From contig CAYQQQ010000014.1 in assembly GCA_964420125.1 (NCBI GenBank), positions 1 to 64,000 of the forward strand: a stretch of DNA of 64,000 bases, given 5' to 3'. This document shows positions 18,057 through 26,335 of the stretch, piece by piece (position 1 is the stretch's first letter; each line of letters opens with the position of its first letter). The notes beneath the pieces are model-generated. The model saw nothing but the letters and a program-made list of their open reading frames with translations, was not told where the DNA came from and did no database searches. The DNA is from CAYQQQ01 sp964420125 (GTDB taxonomy: Bacteria; Actinomycetota; Acidimicrobiia; Acidimicrobiales; Microtrichaceae). A program made the position numbers and the translations under genes.

Positions 18057-20651
18057 GTGGTGCAGGGGCTGACCTCCGCCGAGGCCTCCCGCCGTCTCGC
18101 CGGGGACGGCCCCAACGTGCTGCCCGGTGCGCAACGCACGCCGCTGTGGCGCCACCTCGTCCGCCAGCTCTTCGGGTTCTTCGCCGCGATGCTCTGGGTC
18201 GCGGCGGGGCTGGCGTTCCTCGCCGGGCTCCCCCAGCTGGGCGTGGCCATCGTCGTGGTGGTCCTGCTCAACGGGCTGTTCGCCTTCGTGCAGGAGTACC
18301 GCGCCGAGCGCGCCGCCGATCGGCTCGCCGACCTGCTGCCCCGACGGGTGTCGGTGGAGCGCGACGGCGTGGTTCAGGAGATCGACGCGGCCGAGTTGGT
18401 GCACGGCGACGTGGTGCTGCTCGACGCCGGGGACCGGGTCTCCGCCGACCTGCAGGTGCTGGTCGCCAACGCCATGCGGGTCGACACCTCCACGCTCACC
18501 GGCGAGAGCGTGCCGGTGGCGCTCAGGGAGGGCGACGAGGTGCACGCCGGCACCTGGGTCGTCGAAGGCGAAGCCCGCTGCGTGGTGCGCGCCGTCGGAT
18601 CCTCCACGCGGTTGGCGGGCATCGCCTCCCTCACCCGCACCGCGGTGCGACCGGCCAGCCCCCTCACCGTCGAGCTCCACCGGCTGGTGCGCACCATCGC
18701 CGTGATCGCTGTGGCGATCGGGGCGACGTTCTTCGTGCTCTCCCTGCTGATCGGCACCGAGGCGGACAAGGGGCTGGTGTTCGCCATCGGCGTCACCGTG
18801 GCCCTGGTGCCCGAGGCCATGCTGCCGACGGTCACCCTGTCGCTGGCCATGGGAGCCGAGCGGCTCGCCGAGCGAAAGGCCCTGGTCCGCCGTCTGGAGT
18901 CGGTCGAGACCCTCGGTTCGGTGACCTTCGTCTGCACCGACAAGACCGGCACGCTCACCACCAACCAGATGACGGTGGTCGAGGTGTGGACCCCCGGGGC
19001 CACCGCCCATGTCGAGGGTGCCGGCTACGGACCGTCCGCCGAGGTCGAGCGCAGGGGCGACGCCGCTGCGCTCGAGGCGCTGGCAGCGGCGGCAGCGCGC
19101 TGCTCCACCGGCGCCGTCGTGCAGCACGCCGGTCGCTGGGAGGCCCGTGGCGACGCCATGGAGGCGGCGCTGGTCACCCTGGCCGCACGGCTCGGCCTCG
19201 ACCCGGAGGCCGACCGCCGGGAACGGCCCGAGCGGGCCCGGCACCCCTTCGACCCTCACCGGCGCCGCATGTCGGTGGTCGTGGGCGACGAGCTGCTGGT
19301 GAAGGGCGCCCCCGACGCCGTGCTGCCTCGCTGCCCCGGCGTCACGCCCTCGGCCACCGCGGCGCTCGACCGCCTCGCCGAGAGCGGGTTGCGGGTGCTG
19401 GCCGTCGCCCGCCGACCGCTCACCCCCGCCGAGGTCCCCGAGGACCCCTCGGAGGCCGACGCCGTCGAGCACGACCTCGAGCTGGTGGGGCTCGTCGGGT
19501 TGCAGGACCCGCCGCGCCCCGGCGTCGCCGAGGCGCTGGCCCGGTGCCGGCAGGCGGGGATCCGGGTGGCGGTGATCACCGGCGACCACCCGTCCACGGC
19601 CCGCGCCGTCGCCCGGCAGATCGGCCTGTTCGACCACGCACGGGACCCGAGCGGCGGCGACCTGGTCGTGCAGGGCGACGACCTGCCGAACGATCTCGAC
19701 GAGCTCGGCGCGCTGGTCGATCGCGACGGCGTGGTGCTCGCCCGGGTGGAGCCGGAGGACAAGCTGCGCATCGCCCAGGCGTTGCAGGCACGGGGCCACG
19801 TGGTGGCCATGACCGGCGACGGGGTCAACGACGGCCCCGCCCTCCAACAGGCCGACATCGGCATCGCCATGGGCACCACGGGCACCGACGTGGCACGCGA
19901 GGCCTCCGATCTGGTCCTGCTGGAGGAGGACTTCGCGGTGATCGTCACGGCGGTGGAGCAGGGGCGGGCGACCTACGCCAACATCCGTCGCTTCCTCACC
20001 TACCACCTGACCGACAACGTGGCGGAGCTGGCCCCCTTCGTGCTGTGGGCGCTGTCGGGCGGCCGGTTCCCGCTGATGATCGGCGTGCTGCAGGTGCTGG
20101 CGCTCGACATCGGCACCGACACCCTGCCGTCGGTGGCCCTCGGCGCGGAGCCGCCGCGCAGCCACGTGCTGGAGCGCCCACCCGCCACCGGACGGCTGCT
20201 GAACGCCACGGTGGCCCGCCGGGCGTTCGGCGTGCTCGGCCCCACCGAGGTCGTCGTGTCGATCGCCGCGTTCCTCACCACCTACGTGGCCGCCGGGTGG
20301 CGGCCGGGGGACGGCTTCGCCGGCGGGACGCTGCAGGCCACCGCCTCGGGGGCGGCGTTCGCCGCCATCGTGATCGGACAGCTCACCAACGCCTTCGCCT
20401 GTCGCAGCTCGGTGCGCTGGCCCGGGAGCCTGGGCTGGCTCTCGAACCGGCTCCTCGTCGGCGCAGTGGCGATCGAGGCGGCCGTCGTCGTCGGGTTCCT
20501 GTGGATCCCCCCCATCGCCGACGCGCTCGACCAGGCGCCGCCGAGCGCCTGGGGATGGGCGGCCGCCGTGCTCGCCTGCCCGGCGATCCTCGCCACCGAC
20601 GCCGTCGACAAGGCCCTCCGCCGGCGACAGATGCGCCGCGTCGCACGTTGA
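18057..20651 (+). CDS. Cation-transporting P-type ATPase (P2-like)
   Basis: 864 residues. It has the actuator-domain TLTGESVPVAL, the phosphorylation motif CTDKTGTLTTNQM, the nucleotide-binding KGAPDAVL and the hinge MTGDGVNDGPAL; ten membrane segments are likely. Membrane helix 4 reads VPEAMLPTV where Ca2+/Na+-type pumps have PEGLP, so the ion-binding site differs (Gly to Ala, Leu to Met). No N-terminal heavy-metal domain is present, excluding the P1B class. The ion is not known; Ca2+, Mg2+ or monovalent cations are possible. GTG start; two adjacent GTGs make the exact start uncertain by one codon. It ends 24 nt from the convergent DNA-repair gene. Confidence 0.85.
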   Translation: MVQGLTSAEASRRLAGDGPNVLPGAQRTPLWRHLVRQLFGFFAAMLWVAAGLAFLAGLPQLGVAIVVVVLLNGLFAFVQEYRAERAADRLADLLPRRVSVERDGVVQEIDAAELVHGDVVLLDAGDRVSADLQVLVANAMRVDTSTLTGESVPVALREGDEVHAGTWVVEGEARCVVRAVGSSTRLAGIASLTRTAVRPASPLTVELHRLVRTIAVIAVAIGATFFVLSLLIGTEADKGLVFAIGVTVALVPEAMLPTVTLSLAMGAERLAERKALVRRLESVETLGSVTFVCTDKTGTLTTNQMTVVEVWTPGATAHVEGAGYGPSAEVERRGDAAALEALAAAAARCSTGAVVQHAGRWEARGDAMEAALVTLAARLGLDPEADRRERPERARHPFDPHRRRMSVVVGDELLVKGAPDAVLPRCPGVTPSATAALDRLAESGLRVLAVARRPLTPAEVPEDPSEADAVEHDLELVGLVGLQDPPRPGVAEALARCRQAGIRVAVITGDHPSTARAVARQIGLFDHARDPSGGDLVVQGDDLPNDLDELGALVDRDGVVLARVEPEDKLRIAQALQARGHVVAMTGDGVNDGPALQQADIGIAMGTTGTDVAREASDLVLLEEDFAVIVTAVEQGRATYANIRRFLTYHLTDNVAELAPFVLWALSGGRFPLMIGVLQVLALDIGTDTLPSVALGAEPPRSHVLERPPATGRLLNATVARRAFGVLGPTEVVVSIAAFLTTYVAAGWRPGDGFAGGTLQATASGAAFAAIVIGQLTNAFACRSSVRWPGSLGWLSNRLLVGAVAIEAAVVVGFLWIPPIADALDQAPPSAWGWAAAVLACPAILATDAVDKALRRRQMRRVAR

Positions 20652-20675
20652 CCCGCGGTTCCTGAGGGGAACGGG

Positions 20676-21338
20676 TCACCGGCGGTGCTTCGTGGCCTCC
20701 CGGCGTGAGAGCCCCGAGAGCCCTGGGTGTTCGTCCACCCAGGCCCACACATCTTCGGGGTAGGTCCGAGCCAGGTCGCGCAGCGCCCAGCCGATGGCCT
20801 TGCGGATGAAGAAGTCGGGCTCGTCGAGGCGCGACCCGCAGTAGCGGAAGACCACCTCCGGGCGGGCCCGCTCCTTCCAGCCGAGCTGGTGCAGGATGGC
20901 GGCGCGGGCGACCCACAGGTCGTCGTCGAGCACCCAGGCGTCGAGCTCCGCTGCCAGCTCCGGGTAGGTGAGCACCAGGTTCCCCACGACCTTGGCGAGC
21001 GAGTCAACGGTGTCCCACCAGGACTTCGACGCCACGAGGTCGTGCACCTCCCCCAGCGCCGAGGCCGGCAGGCGGCGGCCGGCGCGGCGCAGCAGGTCGC
21101 AGGCGACGTACTGGAGCTCGCGCTCCGGCTCCAGCCACAGGGCCCCGGCGGCGGCGAGCGCGGCATCAGGCCCCTCTGCCAGCGTCTCCGCCACGAAGGG
21201 TCCCTGCACCCGTCGCCGATCGGTCGAGCTCACCCCGAGGAACGAGAAGCGGTCCTTCATGTAGGCGGCCATCGCGGGCGCCCGCGACGGATCGGCCACC
21301 GCCTCCAGCGCCGAGCGCAGCTCATCGAGATCCACCAC
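20676..21338 (-). CDS. DNA alkylation repair protein, AlkD-like
   Basis: 220 residues built of HEAT-like helical repeats. The family signature KSWWDTVDSLA includes the aromatic Trp and the Asp that in AlkD contact the alkylated base, and WALRDLARTYPEDVWAWV near the end is also typical. AlkD excises 3- and 7-alkylpurines without base flipping. The start is uncertain: the frame is open for 22 more codons, but those run through a perfect hairpin (21343-21389); I chose the GTG at VVDLDELRSAL just inside it. It is convergent with the P-type ATPase. Confidence 0.85.
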   Translation of the reverse strand: MVDLDELRSALEAVADPSRAPAMAAYMKDRFSFLGVSSTDRRRVQGPFVAETLAEGPDAALAAAGALWLEPERELQYVACDLLRRAGRRLPASALGEVHDLVASKSWWDTVDSLAKVVGNLVLTYPELAAELDAWVLDDDLWVARAAILHQLGWKERARPEVVFRYCGSRLDEPDFFIRKAIGWALRDLARTYPEDVWAWVDEHPGLSGLSRREATKHRR

Positions 21339-21342
21339 CCGA

Positions 21343-21389
21343 TTCTGTTCTGCAGGAGGTGCCCTGACGACACCTCCTGCAGAACAGAA
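21343..21389. repeat. Perfect 19-bp inverted repeat with TTCTGTT ends
   Basis: Arms 21343-21361 and 21371-21389 are perfect reverse complements with a 9-nt loop. The outer ends are TTCTGTT and AACAGAA, also found in the palindromes at 59195-59242 and 61596-61642. It lies between the AAA+ gene stop and the AlkD-like start, just 5 nt upstream of the latter. It could act as a transcription terminator for the ATPase gene, but there is no T run. Confidence 0.75.
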
Positions 21390-21431
21390 CGCCGGGGGCG
21401 GCACCGGGGTCGCCGGGGGCGGCGGGACGGG

Positions 21432-22832
21432 TCAGCGGGGGCGGTACTGGGCCCGGCCGCCCACGGCGTCCTTGTTCAGGCGCTTGGAGAGGTGCAGACC
21501 CTCGAGCACCATCTCCACTGCCGAGGCGACCTCACCCGGTGTCGGCGACGGGCCCACCAGCTCCTCCACCGGTCCGGCCAACGCCGGCACCGCGTCGACC
21601 AGCGCCACGTAGGCCGACGCGGGGACGTCCTCGCCGGTCTCCACGGGGTCGTGGCCCTCCAGCTGCTCCACCACCGCGGTGAGCGCCTGGGGGGTCACCC
21701 GGTCCCGGAACACCTCCAGGATCGCCGAGCGGATCAGGTGGTCCAGGATCTGGCCCTCCCGACCTTCCTCGAGGGTCTCGATCTCCACCTTCCCGGCGGT
21801 GGAGGCGGGCAGCGCCTCCAGGTCGCACACGCGGGGCACGACCTCGTCCTCGCCGGCCGCCAGCGCGCGCCGTGCGGCGTTGGCCACCATCACCTCGTGG
21901 TTGCTCACCGACAGCCGCACCGACACGCCCGAGCGCTGCGAGATGTGGGCGCTGTGGCGGGCGAGCTGGGAGAGCATGGCGATCACGTCGGTCATGTGGT
22001 CGGGGACCACGACCGTGGTGCCGTCGGCCTCGAACGGTCGGGCCTCCTGGTGCACGATCGCCACCTCGGTCTCCACGTCGAGCGGGTAGTGGGTGCGCAC
22101 CTGGGAGCCGAAGCGGTCCTTCAGCGGCGTGATCAGGCGTCCTCGGTTGGTGTAGTCCTCCGGGTTGGCGGAGGCCACCAGGAGCACGTCCAGGGGGAGG
22201 CGGACCTTGTAGCCCCGGATCTGCACGTCGCGCTCTTCGAGCACGTTGAGCAGCCCCACCTGGATCCGCTCGGCCAGGTCCGGCAGCTCGTTGATGGCGA
22301 AGATGCCGCGGTTGGTGCGGGGGACGAGGCCGTAGTGGAGGGTGAGCTCGTCGGAGAGGTAGCGGCCCTCGGCGACCTTGATGGGGTCGACCTCGCCGAT
22401 CAGGTCGGCGACCGACGTGTCCGGGGTGGCGAGCTTCTCGCCGAAGCGCTGGGAGCGATGGACCCAGGTGATCGGCGTGTCGGCGCCCAGCTCGTCGACC
22501 AGGCTGCGCGCATGGGCGGAGACCGGGTGGTAGGGGTCGTCGTTGATCTCCGATCCCTCCACCACCGGTAGCCACTCGTCGAGCAGCTCGACCAGCGAGC
22601 GGATCATCCGGGTCTTGGCCTGGCCGCGCTCGCCGAGGAAGATCACGTCGTGGCCCGCCAGCAGCGCGTTCTCCAGCTGCGGGAACACGGTGTCCTCGTA
22701 GCCGAGCACGGCGGGGAAGAGCTGCTCCCCCGCCCGGATGCGTGCCGCGGCGTTGCGGCGGATCTCGGTCTTGACCGGCACCGACTCCCACCCCGAAGCC
22801 CGAAGTTCGCCCAAGGTCGCTGGTTTCGACAT
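21432..22832 (-). CDS. AAA+ ATPase, Mg-chelatase ChlI/MoxR-like
   Basis: 466 residues. The Walker A variant is GERGQAKT (residues ~70), Walker B is GIFAINELPDL and sensor 1 is LLVASANPEDY, followed by RGRLITPLKDRFGSQVRTHYPLD, which is typical of ChlI/MoxR ATPases. These ATPases work with VWA proteins as in magnesium chelatase or CoxD/CoxE; the candidate partner is the VWA gene at 15952-17952, here split off by the P-type ATPase and AlkD genes. It starts with ATG at MSKPATLGELRASGW. The role is unknown beyond ATP-driven remodelling or metal insertion. Confidence 0.85.
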   Translation of the reverse strand: MSKPATLGELRASGWESVPVKTEIRRNAAARIRAGEQLFPAVLGYEDTVFPQLENALLAGHDVIFLGERGQAKTRMIRSLVELLDEWLPVVEGSEINDDPYHPVSAHARSLVDELGADTPITWVHRSQRFGEKLATPDTSVADLIGEVDPIKVAEGRYLSDELTLHYGLVPRTNRGIFAINELPDLAERIQVGLLNVLEERDVQIRGYKVRLPLDVLLVASANPEDYTNRGRLITPLKDRFGSQVRTHYPLDVETEVAIVHQEARPFEADGTTVVVPDHMTDVIAMLSQLARHSAHISQRSGVSVRLSVSNHEVMVANAARRALAAGEDEVVPRVCDLEALPASTAGKVEIETLEEGREGQILDHLIRSAILEVFRDRVTPQALTAVVEQLEGHDPVETGEDVPASAYVALVDAVPALAGPVEELVGPSPTPGEVASAVEMVLEGLHLSKRLNKDAVGGRAQYRPR

Positions 22833-22902
22833 GGCCGGAGGTTACCCGGCACGACGCTCCGCCGATCTGCGCGCCTCGGCTGCGCTCAGCGGCGCCTGGT
22901 GC

Positions 22903-23910
22903 TCAACGACGGACCTCTCGCAGCGGCTGGTTCGCCCCTTCGGAGGTGAGCAGCAGGCTGCGGCCGTCGTGCTGGTAGCCGATCGCCTCACCCTGGCGCT
23001 CGCCGCTGACGGCGAACACGCACGGGGTGCCGGCGATCGCCTCGGCGACGCTGCGCCCTGGTGCGCGGGTCCACAGGTAGACGCGGTCGTAGGTCCGCAG
23101 GACGATCTCGGTCCCGTCGGGGGCCATGTCGCCCCCGGTCACCGCCAGGTTGCCGCCGCTCAGCTGACGGGTTCCGACCTCCACCAGCGTGGTGGGCACT
23201 CCGGGGACCTGGGCGGCCGCGGGCAACCGGAACACCCGCGACGTCCCGGTCGAGGACTTGGTGACGATGTAGACGTCGGCGGAGGCGGGATCCACGAACA
23301 GGGCCTCGGCGTCGTAGCGGCCCCCGGCGGGGTAGCTGGCGACGAAGCTCACCGCCCCCTGGAGGGTCCAGGTGCCGGGCGCCTGGGCGACGTCGGCGGC
23401 AGGCTCGGCCACGCGGTGCACGGTCACGGTCCCCCGCCCGCCGTTGCCGCCGATGTCGCCGATGTAGAGGCTGCTGGCCCCGCCCGGTCCCGGCCCCACG
23501 GCGAGGTCCTCCCAGTCGGTCGCACCCACGCCGGCCACGCTGTAGGTGCCGAGGCTCGCTCCGCCTCCGGACATGGCGAACACCCGGGGCGTGTCGCCCG
23601 AGTCGTTGTGCACCCAGTAGACCCCCGGGTTGCGCCACGATGCGGCCACGCCGGAGGACTCGGTGATCGCCGGGTCGGCGACGACGCCGGACACCGCGAC
23701 CTGGGCGGAGCTCGGGCATCCCTTGGGAGCACCTCCACCCGGAGCAGTCGAGGGGACCGAGGGGATGGGCGTCGGGGCTGATGGGCTCCCGGGAGCCGTC
23801 GCACAGGCGCCGGTGACCACGACCACCACGACCGCGAGTGCCGATCCGACGCGCCGGGCGACCCGTCCGCCAACCCGCCCCCGCCTGCTGCTGGGTTGCC
23901 ACTGGAGCAT
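22903..23910 (-). CDS. Secreted lipoprotein, beta-propeller-like
   Basis: 335 residues. The signal peptide has a basic N terminus (SSRRGRVGGRVARR), a hydrophobic core and lipobox VTGAC, followed by a Pro/Ser linker. The rest is beta-rich with repeats resembling propeller blades (SGDTPRVFAMSGGG, YIGDIGGNGGRGTVTVHRV, VYIVTKSSTGTSRVFRL), the YIGDIGGN motif being common in uncharacterised actinobacterial secreted proteins. No catalytic signature was recognised. The start ATG at MLQWQPSS was picked because it gives the complete signal peptide. Divergent from the GH1 gene. Confidence 0.75.
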   Translation of the reverse strand: MLQWQPSSRRGRVGGRVARRVGSALAVVVVVVTGACATAPGSPSAPTPIPSVPSTAPGGGAPKGCPSSAQVAVSGVVADPAITESSGVAASWRNPGVYWVHNDSGDTPRVFAMSGGGASLGTYSVAGVGATDWEDLAVGPGPGGASSLYIGDIGGNGGRGTVTVHRVAEPAADVAQAPGTWTLQGAVSFVASYPAGGRYDAEALFVDPASADVYIVTKSSTGTSRVFRLPAAAQVPGVPTTLVEVGTRQLSGGNLAVTGGDMAPDGTEIVLRTYDRVYLWTRAPGRSVAEAIAGTPCVFAVSGERQGEAIGYQHDGRSLLLTSEGANQPLREVRR

Positions 23911-24045
23911 GTCTGCCACCACCTCCCCCCGTTGCGTCGGCATCGCAGCCGCGCAACTGGAGCCCGCCGTCGTCCCATCCTGGCGCAGACGAGCAGGGCG
24001 GTCCACGGCGGGCGCGCCGGATCGCGACCGTGGCAGCATCACCGC

Positions 24046-25284
24046 ATGGACGACCTCCCCGACGGCTTCCTGTGGGGCACCGGAGCATCGAGCACGCAGA
24101 CCGAAGGAGCGGCCGCCGCCTCGGACTGGGCACGTTGGGAGAGGTTGGGGCGGGCCCCCGCGTCCGGCGAGGGCAACGGCTTCGCCACCCGCTTCCGGGA
24201 GGACTTCGCCCTCCTGGGCGCGCTGGGGCTCACCCAGCACCGCCTGTCGCTGGAGTGGGCCCGCCTCGAACCACGCGAAGGCGAGCACGACCCTGCCGCG
24301 GTGGAGCACTACCGGGAGGTGCTCGCCGCAGGTGCGGACGCAGGTGTGGAGGTGTGGGCGTGCCTCCACCACTTCACCCTGCCCGGTTGGTTCTCCGACG
24401 ACCTCGGCGGGTTCCTGGACGACCGCGGCCTGGGCTACTTCTGGCCCCGCCACGTCGACTGGGTGGCGGAGACCTTCGGCGACCTCGTCGCCGGCTGGAA
24501 GCCGGTCACCGAACCCCTGGCCTACGCCGCCGGCGGGTTCCTCCTCGGGGCGATGCCGCCGGGACGCGCCGATGCCGGCGACTTCGCCGACGCCCTGCGG
24601 GCCAGCCACCTGGCCAACCTGGCCGCGTGGCGCCTGCTGCGAGGGGGCGACCAGCCCGTGGCCACGGTCATGAACCTGTCGCCGGTTCGCAGCGGTGCCA
24701 CCTCCACCGACACCGGCGCCACCGAACGAGCCCGGGAGTGGGGCCGCCTGGTGGACGACGCCTACTGGGGCTGCTGGATCAGCCTGCTGCGCGACGGGAT
24801 CTGGCGGAACCCGCTGGGGGGGACCGAGGAGGTCCCCGACGCGGCCGGCGCCTTCGACCTGATCGGGTTCAGCTACTACTCCACCGTGAGCGTCGACCAG
24901 GACGGGGTGCTGCACCCCTATCCATCCGACGCGCGTCGAGGCCCGCTCGGCGACGCCCGGCACCCCGACGGGTTGCGGGAGTGCCTCGAGCGGCTGGCGG
25001 ACGAGCTCCCCGGACGGCGACTGCTGATCAGCGAGGTCGGGCTCGGCACCCCTGCGGAGGACCCCCGAGCGGACGAGGAGCGCTGCGAGTACATGGAGCA
25101 GGTGGTGGGGATCGTGACCGAGGCGGTGCGAGCGGGGATCGACCTGGCGGGCCTGTTCTGGTGGACGGGCATCGACAACTACGAGTGGTTGCACGGATTC
25201 GACGCCCAGTTCGGCCTGGTGGACGCCGGGCGGCAGCCGCGCCGCAGCGCCGAGCTGGCCGCCGGGTGGGCCTCAGGTCGGTGA
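24046..25284 (+). CDS. Glycoside hydrolase family 1 (beta-glucosidase-like)
   Basis: 412 residues, slightly shorter than usual GH1 (~450). It begins with the GH1 N-terminal signature LPDGFLWGTGASSTQTEGA. The acid/base Glu sits in WKPVTEP, where the usual Asn-Glu-Pro is Thr-Glu-Pro. The nucleophile Glu sits in LLISEVGLGTP, where the usual motif is TENG, so both Glu residues are kept but their neighbours differ. FWWTGIDNYEWLHGF matches the C-terminal aglycone region. Substrate specificity may therefore depart from plain beta-glucosides. No signal peptide; cytoplasmic. Followed by a terminator at 25384-25436. Confidence 0.87.
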   Translation: MDDLPDGFLWGTGASSTQTEGAAAASDWARWERLGRAPASGEGNGFATRFREDFALLGALGLTQHRLSLEWARLEPREGEHDPAAVEHYREVLAAGADAGVEVWACLHHFTLPGWFSDDLGGFLDDRGLGYFWPRHVDWVAETFGDLVAGWKPVTEPLAYAAGGFLLGAMPPGRADAGDFADALRASHLANLAAWRLLRGGDQPVATVMNLSPVRSGATSTDTGATERAREWGRLVDDAYWGCWISLLRDGIWRNPLGGTEEVPDAAGAFDLIGFSYYSTVSVDQDGVLHPYPSDARRGPLGDARHPDGLRECLERLADELPGRRLLISEVGLGTPAEDPRADEERCEYMEQVVGIVTEAVRAGIDLAGLFWWTGIDNYEWLHGFDAQFGLVDAGRQPRRSAELAAGWASGR

Positions 25285-25383
25285 CCGGTGTCACCGGCGC
25301 ACCTCGGAATTTCGGCGCGGTCCGGGAACATCTCGAGCGCTCGGCCGTGTTGTAACGAGCAACCCCTTCCAAATCCCCCCCAA

Positions 25384-25436
25384 ACCCGAGCCCGTGGAGC
25401 AGGTCCCCCCGCCGCCCACGGGCTCAGGGTCTTTTT
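25384..25436 (+). terminator. Rho-independent terminator after the GH1 gene
   Basis: A 10-bp perfect stem, GAGCCCGTGG at 25388-25397 with CCACGGGCTC at 25416-25425, is extended by an ACCC/GGGT pairing with one bulge and followed by CTTTTT at 25431-25436. It terminates plus-strand transcription about 100 nt after the GH1 stop and overlaps the 3' end of prmA on the other strand. Confidence 0.8.
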
Positions 25437-26257
25437 GCGGGACTGACAGGGGCGGGACGGACCGCCAGGGTCACCCAACCCTCCTCGCACCGCTCCCCGA
25501 GGACCTCCGCGGGGCCCACCGCCCGCAGCGCTCGGGACCGATGCCCCTCGAGCAGCCCCCCGAGCACGAGGAGCCCGCCGGGGGCGACGTGGGCGACCAG
25601 ATCCTTCCCGAGCAGCTCGATGTCGGGGATCAGGAGGTTGGCCAGCACCACGTCGAAGCGGCCGGACACCGAGCGCAGCGGCGCGCCGTCCACCTCGACG
25701 CGTGCCAGCAGGCCGTTGGCCTCGGCGTTGTGGCGGGTGGCCTCCAGCGCGGCGGGATCGATGTCGATCCCGCGCGCCCGATCGGCGCCGAGCAGGAGCG
25801 CAGCCAGGCCGAGCACCCCGCTGCCACAGCCGACGTCGAGCGCCTCCCACGACGGATCCGGCCCTGGCAGATGACGCTGGAGCAGCTCCAGGCAGCCCCG
25901 GGTGCTCGGATGGCTGCCGGACCCGAACGCCTCGCCGGGGTCGATCACCAGCTCGATCTCACCGGCGGCGAGCACCGCGGGCACCCACGGAGGGCACACC
26001 ACCACCCGGCCCGAACGCCAGAGCGCCGCGTGATCCCGCCAGGCATCCCTCCAGGAGTCGTCACGGGCCACCACCACCGGACGCAGCCCTCGGCGCCGCA
26101 GCTCCTCGAGTGCGTCGGCCGACACGTCGGACTCCAGCTCGACCTCGCCGGACCCGACGGGGCGCTCGAGCACCGCGGACGCCCCGAGCCCGATCAGCAG
26201 ATCTCCCAGCAGCTCCGCCTCCTCCGCGGCGCATCGCAGCACCACCACACGAGTCAT
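25424..26257 (-). CDS. prmA: Ribosomal protein L11 methyltransferase family (PrmA-like)
   Basis: 277 residues. The SAM-dependent methyltransferase core (~100-270) has motif I ALDVGCGSGVLGL, IDIDPAALEATRHNA, and the PrmA-specific post-motif NLLIPDIELLGKDL in place of the N-6 methylase NPP; IDPGEAFGSGSHPSTRG just before motif I is the other PrmA signature. PrmA trimethylates lysines and the N terminus of L11. The long in-frame upstream extension opposite the membrane-protein gene is a shadow; the ATG at MTRVVVLRC is used. The gene is divergent from the membrane protein at 26336. Confidence 0.9.
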   Translation of the reverse strand: MTRVVVLRCAAEEAELLGDLLIGLGASAVLERPVGSGEVELESDVSADALEELRRRGLRPVVVARDDSWRDAWRDHAALWRSGRVVVCPPWVPAVLAAGEIELVIDPGEAFGSGSHPSTRGCLELLQRHLPGPDPSWEALDVGCGSGVLGLAALLLGADRARGIDIDPAALEATRHNAEANGLLARVEVDGAPLRSVSGRFDVVLANLLIPDIELLGKDLVAHVAPGGLLVLGGLLEGHRSRALRAVGPAEVLGERCEEGWVTLAVRPAPVSPAKRP

Positions 26258-26335
26258 GTCGATCGTCTTCGTCGCCTCGGCTCGGAGCGCCGCGCGGGCG
26301 ATCGTCGACGGCGATCGCTGGAGGAGCGAAGGTCC

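Noticed and set aside
21343..21404. N-terminal extension of the AlkD-like protein through the hairpin
   Set aside because: The extra residues come from the perfect inverted repeat and have no resemblance to the family; a GTG just inside gives the usual length.
22903..25194. 763-residue frame joining the beta-propeller lipoprotein with sequence opposite the GH1 gene
   Set aside because: Only the last 335 residues have a signal peptide and protein-like composition; the first part is the antisense shadow of the GH1 gene.
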